From the NCBI GenBank assembly GCA_020630575.1, contig JAHDBD010000015.1, positions 1 through 64,000 of the forward strand: a stretch of 64,000 nucleotides of DNA. Reading direction: 5' to 3'. Below, piece by piece: positions 57,012 through 64,000 of this stretch. The position numbers were made by a program, and so were the translations under genes. The notes under the pieces are model-generated. The model worked only from the letters and a program-made list of their open reading frames with translations, did no database searches and had not been told where the DNA came from. Positions within the stretch are counted from its first letter, which is position 1. Each line of letters opens with the position of its first letter. This stretch comes from Bernardetia sp. (GTDB lineage: Bacteria > Bacteroidota > Bacteroidia > Cytophagales > Bernardetiaceae).

Positions 57012-58088
57012 CTACTGTACTTTATTTTCCTCATTATAGATAACATGAGTTACTGTTTGCCCGACAGCTTTTAGAGTTTCTTTTCCAATAACATCCATAT
57101 TATCATCATGTGTATGCCAATAAGTTCCAAAATATCCTTTTCCTTCTGTTGAATATTCAATAATATCAATCATCGGAATTTGTGCTAATTGATTGACATA
57201 AACGTGGTCATCTGTAATGGCAGGAGCTTCTTGAAAAGGAAAAAATCCCCCATACCCAATTCGGTGTGCCATATTCCAAACATTTTTCACCACAGATGGT
57301 GCTGTTTGCCTAGAATATCCTTCTTGAGCAAATTTTGCATTTTTTGCGCCAGCCATATCCAATAAAATTCCATAATAGGCTGTATAATTTGCAGGCATTC
57401 TATTTTTGCCCCAATGTTGAGAACCCAAACAGTATGAATCTTGTGTATTGTTTCCATAATCTTCCAAATCAAAGAAAATCATATCAATTCCTACTTGTGG
57501 TTGTTCGGTAGAAACAGATAAAGTACGAGCAATCTCTAATAAAATACCTACTCCACTTCCTCCATCATTTGCTCCTAAAATAGGCTCGTCTTTACGTTCG
57601 TCGTCTTGGTCTGCAAAAGGACGAGTATCCCAGTGAGCTGCCAGCAAAACACGTTTTTTAACGCTTGGATTAAATGAAGCTATAATATTACGACCTGAGA
57701 GCATCTTACCATCAAAAGAAGTCGCTGTAAAATTCTGAACCTGAACATTTATTTTATCAAATCCTTTGAGTTTATTTATAATATAATCTCCTGCTTTTTG
57801 GTGTGCTTCACTATTTGGAAAACGTGCTCCAAAAGCTACTTGTTCTTCTATGAAATGATAAGCAGAGTCTTGATTGAAGGCAGGAACAGGTAAAAGAGGT
57901 TTTTCTTGAACTGTATTTGTGTTTTTTATAGGCTTTTCGGTAGTAGAAGTTCCATTACAAGAAACAAAACTCAATATTCCTATTCCGATTAATGATAGAA
58001 ATAAAAAAGATGAGAATATAGCACGTAAAAAATGTGAATAGTTAGGAGAAGACATAAAACTATATTTTTTGATAGAGTAAAAAGGCAA
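57012..58088 (-). CDS. M28 family peptidase lipoprotein (glutaminyl cyclase-like)
   Basis: The product is 358 residues, or 347 from the second Met at 58055. A lipoprotein signal (GILSFVSCNGTS) precedes an M28 domain: LLAAHWDTRPFADQ, ILGANDGGSGVGILLEIA, DMIFFDLEDYG, and later DDHVYVNQLAQIPMIDII and YWHTHDDNMDVIG. These carry zinc-binding His and Asp residues. Its pattern is close to glutaminyl-peptide cyclotransferases as well as aminopeptidases. Envelope-located. Confidence 0.87.
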   Translation of the reverse strand: MPFYSIKKYSFMSSPNYSHFLRAIFSSFLFLSLIGIGILSFVSCNGTSTTEKPIKNTNTVQEKPLLPVPAFNQDSAYHFIEEQVAFGARFPNSEAHQKAGDYIINKLKGFDKINVQVQNFTATSFDGKMLSGRNIIASFNPSVKKRVLLAAHWDTRPFADQDDERKDEPILGANDGGSGVGILLEIARTLSVSTEQPQVGIDMIFFDLEDYGNNTQDSYCLGSQHWGKNRMPANYTAYYGILLDMAGAKNAKFAQEGYSRQTAPSVVKNVWNMAHRIGYGGFFPFQEAPAITDDHVYVNQLAQIPMIDIIEYSTEGKGYFGTYWHTHDDNMDVIGKETLKAVGQTVTHVIYNEENKVQ

Positions 58089-58143
58089 AACAAAAGCTAA
58101 AGGTAGCCATTTTTGATAAATTTATTTCAGAAAAGAACATAAA

Positions 58144-58175
58144 AAAAGCCATACAACAAAATTGTATGGCTTTAC
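58144..58175 (-). terminator. Terminator after the tRNA cluster
   Basis: AAAGCCATACAA pairs with TTGTATGGCTTT just downstream of the leftward tRNA genes. Confidence 0.75.
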
Positions 58176-58184
58176 TAATTAGAG

Positions 58185-58257
58185 TGATCCCGCTGGGGTT
58201 CGAACCCAGGACCCCAACATTAAAAGTGTTGTGCTCTACCAGCTGAGCTACGGAATC
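58185..58257 (-). tRNA. tRNA-Lys (TTT)
   Basis: It folds as a cloverleaf with acceptor GATTCCG/CGGGATC, anticodon arm CAACA-CTTTTAA-TGTTG (anticodon TTT) and T-loop GTTCGAA. CCA is not encoded. Identical to the copy at 58432. Confidence 0.95.
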
Positions 58258-58293
58258 AAAACAAATTATCAACTTAATTACTAAATCTTTACG

Positions 58294-58376
58294 TGCTCAC
58301 GGAGCGATTCGAACGCTCACACACATAGTGCACCACCCCCTCAAGATGGCGTGTCTACCAATTCCACCACGTGAGC
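58294..58376 (-). tRNA. tRNA-Leu (GAG)
   Basis: It has acceptor GCTCACG/CGTGAGC, anticodon stem CCATC/GGTGG with loop TTGAGGG (anticodon GAG), a long variable arm and T-loop GTTCGAA. Confidence 0.93.
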
Positions 58377-58431
58377 AAAAACTAATTTCACTTTAAAAGC
58401 AATCTAAAATAAAATCAGTTTTTACGATAAG

Positions 58432-58504
58432 TGATCCCGCTGGGGTTCGAACCCAGGACCCCAACATTAAAAGTGTTGTGCTCTACCAGCTGAGCTACGG
58501 AATC
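58432..58504 (-). tRNA. tRNA-Lys (TTT), second copy
   Basis: Same 73-base sequence as the gene at 58185; first in the leftward Lys-Leu-Lys cluster. Confidence 0.95.
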
Positions 58505-58731
58505 AGATTTGCAAATCTTTAATGAATTTGAAAATGAATAAATTTTTGTTTTGATAGTTGAACGAACAACAGATTGAAATTATAAATAGTTCAAAATATC
58601 TTTAAACTATTTTTAAACTGAATTATTTCAACTTATATTTGTTCCTAAATCATCTCAAAAACCATTTAAAATTCAATAAAAATTGAGAGGCGTTTCCCTC
58701 AAATGCGTTGCAAAGGTAATACAATAATTTT

Positions 58732-59502
58732 ATGATGCAAAATAATAATACAAAAAAAAGCAAAAGTATTCAGTTTTTCTATAAAGGCATTTTTGTTTTT
58801 TGTCTTTTAGTAGGATTTATTAGTATTTCTTTTAGAAGTCAGGCTCAAAATGAAAAATTTCTCAAACAAGGTGATTCTTTATTTAATTCTGGAGCTTATG
58901 TAGAAGCTCTTCTGCTCTACGAACATTTATTAAATAAGGGCAAAGAATTTAGTCCTCAAATGCTTTTGAGGATGGCTTTTGTAGAAGAAAGTAAAAATAA
59001 TTATCCTAAAGCTCTTTATTATCTCAATCTTCATTACAGAGTTAGTCCTGATAAGCAAGTTTTAAGAAAACTAGAAGAGCTTGCCCAAACTCATCAGTTA
59101 GAAGGGTATCAATATACAGATAAAACCTATTTTTTATCACTTTATGATTCGTATCGTTGGTATATTATTTCATTTTTTGGAGCTATTATTTTTATTATGG
59201 CTATTTGGCTTATTAGTAGAGTACGACAAGAAAGAACGATTGTGCCTCCATTAGCTGTTGGTTTTTCTGTTGTTGTTATTCTGCTTTTACTTCATAATTT
59301 TGCTACACAGCGTACTTTAGGTATTATTCAGAATGATTATACTACTTTTGTTGAAAATCCATCGGCTGCTTCTCCTGTTTTGAAGGTGGTCAAGAAAGGA
59401 AATCGCTATCAAATTTTGGATAAAGAAGATTCTTGGTATAAAGTAACAATAGACAATCAGACTGGTTATGTACGTCTGCATAATACTTTAGTCGTTCAGT
59501 AA
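58732..59502 (+). CDS. TPR protein with C-terminal SH3 domain (BatE-like build)
   Basis: The 256-residue product has a membrane-anchor or signal start (IFVFCLLVGFISISF), two TPR units (about residues 38-115, with ALLLYEHLLNKGKEF and ALYYLNLHYRVSPDK), two transmembrane helices (about 140-160 and 170-188) and a bacterial SH3 domain (VVKKGNRYQILDKEDSWYKV, GYVRLHNTLVV). This is the layout of BatE-like proteins of Bacteroidota, but no bat operon is beside it. Confidence 0.72.
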   Translation: MMQNNNTKKSKSIQFFYKGIFVFCLLVGFISISFRSQAQNEKFLKQGDSLFNSGAYVEALLLYEHLLNKGKEFSPQMLLRMAFVEESKNNYPKALYYLNLHYRVSPDKQVLRKLEELAQTHQLEGYQYTDKTYFLSLYDSYRWYIISFFGAIIFIMAIWLISRVRQERTIVPPLAVGFSVVVILLLLHNFATQRTLGIIQNDYTTFVENPSAASPVLKVVKKGNRYQILDKEDSWYKVTIDNQTGYVRLHNTLVVQ

Positions 59503-59558
59503 AACAATGAATTAAATATAATTAGACTTTAAAATTTATATCCACAACCAAAAAATAA

Positions 59559-60095
59559 ATGACAACTATTATCTCTGGAACAAATAGAAAAGACTCTGTA
59601 ACCTATCAAATGGCTCTTCTATATCAAAGAAAACTCAAAGAAAAAGGTGTTCATGCTACCATAATTGACTTGAAAGAACTTCCTCATGATTTTACTTTTT
59701 CGGCTCTTTATGAAAATACAGGAAAAAATGAAGGTTTTAATAGGCTTATTTCTCCTCTAAAAGATTCTACAAAACTAATTGTTGTTACTCCAGAGTACAA
59801 TGGTTCTTTCCCTGGTGTAATTAAATCTTTTTTAGATGGATTAGAATTTCCTAATGGAGTAAAAGATAAAATGGTCGCTCTAGTTGGTCTTTCTTCGGGT
59901 TCGCAAGGAGCAGTTTTGGCAACAAGTCATTTAGCTGATATTTTTGGCTATTTGGGAGCAACTGTTTTGCCACTGCGTGCTAGAATGCCATTTATTGACA
60001 AACATTTCCAAAATGGAGAAATTTTTAATGATAATGAGTATGCCAAATATAATGATTTGATAGATTTACAGATTGCTAATATTCTTGCTTTTTAA
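59559..60095 (+). CDS. NAD(P)H-dependent FMN reductase
   Basis: The 178-residue product is a flavodoxin-like reductase: ISGTNRKDSVTY at the FMN phosphate site, VVTPEYNGSFPGVIKSFLDG and a later GLSSGSQGAVLATSHL segment. Length is normal for the family. Cytoplasmic; electron acceptor unknown. Confidence 0.9.
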   Translation: MTTIISGTNRKDSVTYQMALLYQRKLKEKGVHATIIDLKELPHDFTFSALYENTGKNEGFNRLISPLKDSTKLIVVTPEYNGSFPGVIKSFLDGLEFPNGVKDKMVALVGLSSGSQGAVLATSHLADIFGYLGATVLPLRARMPFIDKHFQNGEIFNDNEYAKYNDLIDLQIANILAF

Positions 60096-60181
60096 AATAA
60101 TAAAATAAGGTATAACAGGCTTCTAATCTATTGATATAATCTGATTTTTTCAAACAGACTATAAAGTTTGTTATACATTTT

Positions 60182-60982
60182 ATGCTTATGCAAAAATTAC
60201 CTTCAAAATTAGTATTTTCTCTTATTGGTAGCTTTTTGATGATTTTTATCTGTATAAACTTATCGTTTGGACAAATAGTAAAAGTGAAGAAAGAAAAAAC
60301 TATTTCTCATTGGCAACATCGTTTTACACTTGCTTTGGGAGCAGGAGAACAACTTGGGGCTGGTTCTTTGGGCTATGCTGCTATGTATGGCTTTGGAGAA
60401 TCACAGCGTTTTCGTATTGGAGGAGGAGTTAGGGTCAATTTAGTTTTGGGACTTACAGATAGTGTTCCTTATTGTTCTAAAAAGTATGAAGACACCTCAG
60501 GAAATTCATATAGAGATTCTCTTTTAGTAGAAAAACCTTTTTTAGGAAGTGCTAATTTGGGTTTTTATATGAGTTATGACATAAATGATAGATGGGAAAT
60601 TGGAGCAAGTACCGATTTGATCGGTTTTGGTTTTGGAAGTAAAAAAAATGCTTTTCTTATTAATTCTTTAACTAAAGATACACTTTCTACAGAGGCAGAA
60701 GTTCGTTCTCTTGTAAGTATTCCAAAGGTGAGAGGTACTTTAAATAATGAACTGTTTATAGGTTACAAATTTAATCCTCGTTGGCGATTGCGTGTAGGAA
60801 TACAATATCTTCTGACAGAATATTTGACACCTGAAAAATTCTTTAACGATAATGATGAATATAGAAATAATGCGATTTTAGGTTTTATTGGAATTACTTT
60901 TACACCTTTTAATAATGATGCTGTAAACTGTCCAAAATTCAAAAAAGAGAAAATTCATTATTTGAAAGAAGGTGAAATGTAG
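60182..60982 (+). CDS. Outer membrane beta-barrel protein
   Basis: The 266-residue product has a signal peptide (FLMIFICINLSFGQ) and repeated amphipathic strands (RFTLALGAGEQLGAGSLGYA, LGFYMSYDINDRWEIGAST, GYKFNPRWRLRVGIQYLL), typical of small Bacteroidota barrels. Ligand unknown. Confidence 0.7.
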   Translation: MLMQKLPSKLVFSLIGSFLMIFICINLSFGQIVKVKKEKTISHWQHRFTLALGAGEQLGAGSLGYAAMYGFGESQRFRIGGGVRVNLVLGLTDSVPYCSKKYEDTSGNSYRDSLLVEKPFLGSANLGFYMSYDINDRWEIGASTDLIGFGFGSKKNAFLINSLTKDTLSTEAEVRSLVSIPKVRGTLNNELFIGYKFNPRWRLRVGIQYLLTEYLTPEKFFNDNDEYRNNAILGFIGITFTPFNNDAVNCPKFKKEKIHYLKEGEM

Positions 60983-61040
60983 AAATAAAATTAGAGGTAT
61001 GAAGTCAGAATAGAATACATATTCACAAACCTAGTTTACA

Positions 61041-61074
61041 AAAAAAAGGGAAAAGATTGAGCTTTTCCCTTTTT
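61041..61074. terminator. Bidirectional terminator
   Basis: AAAAAGGGAAAAG and CTTTTCCCTTTTT arms lie between converging genes. Confidence 0.82.
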
Positions 61075-61093
61075 AATTTTGCAATAATAAAGA

Positions 61094-62740
61094 CTACTTC
61101 CTCACATAAAACTGATACGAATAGGTAATGGTTTTTGACTCTCCTTTAGCTAATTTCAATTCCCAAGTAACGTCGTTTACAGGATTGATAGCGTAATAAT
61201 TTGGACGTTTTTTGGTTTCCCAATCTGAATCTGTTTTTAGCATTTCACCAATAATTGTACGACTTACTTTCAAGTTAATTTCCTTGTCTTTATAATTCTT
61301 GACTTCAATAGTTGCCGTTGCTGTAACCAAATCATAGACAATCTTCTTTTTCTTAATATCAGTTTCTCTGTCTGTTTCTTGTTCGTTGTCTTTTACCATA
61401 ATATCAGGTGCAACTGTCAAACGCAACATTGTTTTTGAAGTTTTGGCTGTGTATTTTAGCATGTCTTGACTCAAAACTTGTGGCTCTGCTGTCGTACTTA
61501 CAGTTCCTTCTTTTGTTTTTCTAGGTTGTGTGACCATTGCCGTTCCTGTTGTCCAAGGAAAACCAGTTGTATTTTTGAGTTCTAAAGAATGATAAACATC
61601 GTTTTTTTGTTCATTTTCTTGTTTATAAACTACATTATAACCATTATTTTGAGGTAATTCTACTTCATAAATATGTTTATAATCTACTTCTTCATTGAAT
61701 AGAGAATATAAAGCTCGTCCACCTTTTGGCAGCGAAACTCCATTTCTAGTATAGAAGAATAAATCTTCTTGAGATTGCGTTTCTATTTCGTCTGTGTTTC
61801 CTCCACCTCCAACAACCTCCATATCCATCGATTCATAGTTCATAGATTGAGTAGTAATCATACTTGACATTGCTCCTTGTTGTCTCCTATATAAATTATT
61901 GCCAGAACCATTAAGCTGATTCAGAAATGATTCTAAGCTTTGATTAGAAACAAAAGGAGAAACCAATTTATCATACTTAAAATTTGGAACTCCGACCACT
62001 AAACTAAGTGTAGCATCTTTGATGTCTTCTGCATCGTTTACCAGTTCAGCACGCAGGACAATTTGCGCCTTTTTATCATCTTTCAAATGAACCAAATAAG
62101 ATGGTAACCAACCAATTCCACGCTGCAAATATGCCATTTCTACATTTTCTTGTGAAGAAGCTTTATCAATTTCTACTTCAATAATTCGCTGTTTTTCAGT
62201 AGGAGAATAGTCTGTATTTGGTTTTTTGGTAAATGAAATTGATTTTATTTCATTCATAGAAATTGCCATAAAACCTACTTTTGGTTTTGTTGTTTCTAAG
62301 AAAATCATTCCACTTTGTAAGTTTACATCTTGAATTTTGCCGACAATTTCAGTTTGATTTTCAGTATTACCTTTTAAAGTCAATTCTACAGTTTGACCTA
62401 TATTTCCATACAACATTTCAGGAAGGCTAGTTGATTTTTTACTCTCTGTACTTTCTTCACTTTCATAGCTTTTTAGGCTGCTGATAGGTTTTCCGTTGGT
62501 ATAAAACCAAAATGTTCCGAAAAGAGCTTGAGGTAAAGACTTAATGATAAATTTTCCTTTTTGTTCTCCATCTTTTTCGGCTTTCAGACTCATTGGATTA
62601 AAGAAAAAGCCAGTTCCATTTTTAAAAACGGCTACTCGTTGTCCCTTATCATTATTTGTTTGAGAAAATCCTATCATAAAAGTAGAGGAAATGAAAAATA
62701 ATAAAATACTAAAGATTATTGATTTGTGATACATAGACAA
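61094..62740 (-). CDS. DUF4139 domain protein (mucoidy inhibitor MuiA-like)
   Basis: The 548-residue product has a signal peptide (ending near FSQTN) and a beta-rich body with the DUF4139 C-terminal domain: YKHIYEVELPQNN, FPWTTGTAMVTQP, YDLVTATATIEVKNYKDKEI and TITYSYQFYVRK. The family is exported or periplasmic and its function is poorly known. A Gly/Ser/Gln-rich low-complexity stretch lies in the middle. Confidence 0.8.
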   Translation of the reverse strand: MSMYHKSIIFSILLFFISSTFMIGFSQTNNDKGQRVAVFKNGTGFFFNPMSLKAEKDGEQKGKFIIKSLPQALFGTFWFYTNGKPISSLKSYESEESTESKKSTSLPEMLYGNIGQTVELTLKGNTENQTEIVGKIQDVNLQSGMIFLETTKPKVGFMAISMNEIKSISFTKKPNTDYSPTEKQRIIEVEIDKASSQENVEMAYLQRGIGWLPSYLVHLKDDKKAQIVLRAELVNDAEDIKDATLSLVVGVPNFKYDKLVSPFVSNQSLESFLNQLNGSGNNLYRRQQGAMSSMITTQSMNYESMDMEVVGGGGNTDEIETQSQEDLFFYTRNGVSLPKGGRALYSLFNEEVDYKHIYEVELPQNNGYNVVYKQENEQKNDVYHSLELKNTTGFPWTTGTAMVTQPRKTKEGTVSTTAEPQVLSQDMLKYTAKTSKTMLRLTVAPDIMVKDNEQETDRETDIKKKKIVYDLVTATATIEVKNYKDKEINLKVSRTIIGEMLKTDSDWETKKRPNYYAINPVNDVTWELKLAKGESKTITYSYQFYVRK

Positions 62741-63003
62741 TTATTAGGTTAAGATTAAAAAATAAAATACACTAGCCAGTACGGCAAGTTCTAAAAAATG
62801 ATGCTTTTCTAGATTAAAATACATAAATAAAAAATAAAAGTTATGTTTTTTTAAATTTTTGTGAGTGGGAACTGCTTGTATTTGTCTAAAGTAAACAAAA
62901 TCTAATTTTATTTGTAGTTTTAAGAATCCTTTTTACTTTCAAAATAGTCGTCTCATTTTGGATTATTATTTTATGTATCTTTTCAGTATTCCTTATAAAA
63001 AAC
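62741..63003. promoter_or_regulatory. Divergent intergenic region
   Basis: No gene is seen in these 263 bases between the leftward DUF4139 gene and the rightward phospholipase gene. AT-rich sequence should hold both promoters; none is assigned. Confidence 0.3.
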
Positions 63004-64000
63004 ATGACAGCCGAAGATTTTACTCAGCACGACATTATTACCAATCTTATCAAACAACTCAAAAAAAAGGGTGTACATCACAAGATTTTTTCAGATGTTT
63101 TGGATGATGAAGGACATCAATATGTAGATTTGGTACAAGAAGGAGGTGGAGTTTTGGGAATTGCTTTGATTGGCTACGTACACGTTTTGGAACAGATGGG
63201 AATTCGTTTTTTGGGTTATGCAGGAACTTCTGTAGGAGCAATAAATACAATTTATATGGCTTCTCTTGGTGATAGAACCAAACTCAAAACTGATAAAATG
63301 ATAGAACTAATTGCCAACAAAAATTTTATTGATTTTATTGATGGCGATGAAAATGCACGAGAGTTTGCTCTGGCAATTAGTGAAAATAATGGAGAGATTC
63401 ATTGGAGTAAGTTAATATGGCGAGGGGTAAAAGCATTTAGCAAACTTTGGGAAGATTGGGGACTAAACCCTGGAACACACTTTTACTACTGGTTTACAGA
63501 AGCCCTAGGAAAAGAAGGGATTTATACTTCAAAACATTTGGAGAAAGCTGTTGCAGACTTACCAAAATCGTTACGTATTCGCCAAGGTGTCAATCATACT
63601 ATTGAAGGGGTAAAAGCATCTATTTCTATTATTGCGACTGACATTACAACCGAATCAAAGGTTATTTTTCCTGCTATGCGTTCGCTTTATTGGAAAAATA
63701 GCCACTTGATAAATCCTACTAACTTTGTACGTGCTTCTATGTCTATTCCTTTCTTTTTTACTCCTTTTAAAGTTACAGATATTCCAAATGGAAAAAAGGC
63801 ACAAGAAAACTGGAAAAGTAGAGTTGCTTATAGAGGAGATATTCCAAAAGAAGTCTTTTTTGTAGATGGTGGAATTATTTCAAATTTCCCTGCTGATGTC
63901 TTTCATAAATCTCATGTCCCAAGACTGCCTTCTTTTGGTGTAAAACTAGGAACAGAAAGACATCGTCCGAATGACATTTCAAATCCATTTATTTTTACTA
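63004..64000 (+). CDS. Patatin-like phospholipase, 3' end outside the window
   Basis: An open frame of 332 codons starts at ATG 63004 (MTAEDFTQHDIITNLIKQLK) and runs off the right edge. It has the oxyanion loop GGGVLGIALIG, the nucleophile motif GTSVGA (about residues 78-83) and the catalytic-dyad aspartate in FVDGGIISNFPADVF. It should hydrolyse acyl groups from lipids. A helical insertion (about residues 130-180) lies between the two motifs. Confidence 0.9.
   Translation, partial: MTAEDFTQHDIITNLIKQLKKKGVHHKIFSDVLDDEGHQYVDLVQEGGGVLGIALIGYVHVLEQMGIRFLGYAGTSVGAINTIYMASLGDRTKLKTDKMIELIANKNFIDFIDGDENAREFALAISENNGEIHWSKLIWRGVKAFSKLWEDWGLNPGTHFYYWFTEALGKEGIYTSKHLEKAVADLPKSLRIRQGVNHTIEGVKASISIIATDITTESKVIFPAMRSLYWKNSHLINPTNFVRASMSIPFFFTPFKVTDIPNGKKAQENWKSRVAYRGDIPKEVFFVDGGIISNFPADVFHKSHVPRLPSFGVKLGTERHRPNDISNPFIFT

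Noticed and set aside
58185-58504. tRNA genes as the integration site of the elements
   Set aside because: They lie 15 kb from the array, are intact, and no element sequence adjoins them.

Overview
The window is AT-rich DNA from a Bacteroidota chromosome, most likely a marine or aquatic member of the Cytophagales (a Bernardetia/Flexibacter-type genus is my guess). The grounds are the right-hand 21 kb: a lipoprotein DsbD, a YbbR-domain protein, DUF3098, DUF6913 and DUF4139 proteins, a SirB1-like protein, a D15-type outer membrane protein, few Shine-Dalgarno sequences, and Bacteroidota-style TAnnTTTG promoter boxes. No species can be named from this sequence alone.

Layout. (1) Bases 1 to about 16.85 kb are the right part of an integrated element (element 1) whose left end lies outside the window. 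It is a leftward block of virus-like genes: small membrane proteins, an acidic/basic candidate capsid protein, an A32/Zot-type P-loop ATPase, an adenine-type DNA methyltransferase, a membrane protein with a zinc-finger tail, a TOPRIM primase and a VapE-type helicase. A rightward repressor and a tyrosine integrase end it. There are no tail or terminase genes, so it looks like a tailless, possibly lipid-containing provirus. (2) About 16.85 to 30.78 kb is element 2 and (3) about 30.78 to 43.06 kb is element 3. These two are sister elements with the same gene order: left-end cargo, a helix-turn-helix protein, three small rightward regulators, more cargo, primase, iteron-type origin, SF3 helicase, a 283-290 residue protein, three tiny genes, repressor, integrase. 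Element 3 has lost the integrase. Elements 2 and 3 share the repressor-side mini-operon and repressor design with element 1, and element 2 also shares its integrase, but they carry no recognisable virion genes. They therefore look like satellites or plasmid-like relatives stacked in tandem beside element 1. (4) From 43.07 kb to the end is ordinary chromosome: dsbD, ybbR-like, an RNA ligase, folD, a CapA-like lipoprotein, a Wzi-like outer membrane protein, an acyl-CoA dehydrogenase, a D15 protein, an M28 peptidase, three tRNA genes, a TPR-SH3 protein, an FMN reductase, a DUF4139 protein and the start of a patatin-like phospholipase.

How the parts fit. Each element has a putative origin between its primase and helicase genes, and each origin has its own repeat word: CTTACCCTACCTACC-like in element 1, TATGGAAC in element 2, CTTATGTAGTG in element 3. 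The helicases of elements 2 and 3 are nearly the same in the ATPase core but differ in the C-terminal ~110 residues, which suggests origin specificity diverged while the rest stayed shared. The cargo includes a toxin-antitoxin-chaperone module resembling CmdTAC (element 2), an orphan copy of its antitoxin (element 3), a Panacea-domain toxin-antitoxin pair flanked by direct repeats, a metal-efflux transporter, and an uncharacterised four-gene operon containing a YegP/DUF1508 protein. The most interesting hypothesis is a helper provirus with two stacked satellites that carry defence and counter-defence genes and orthogonal replication origins. It rests on gene content and order only.
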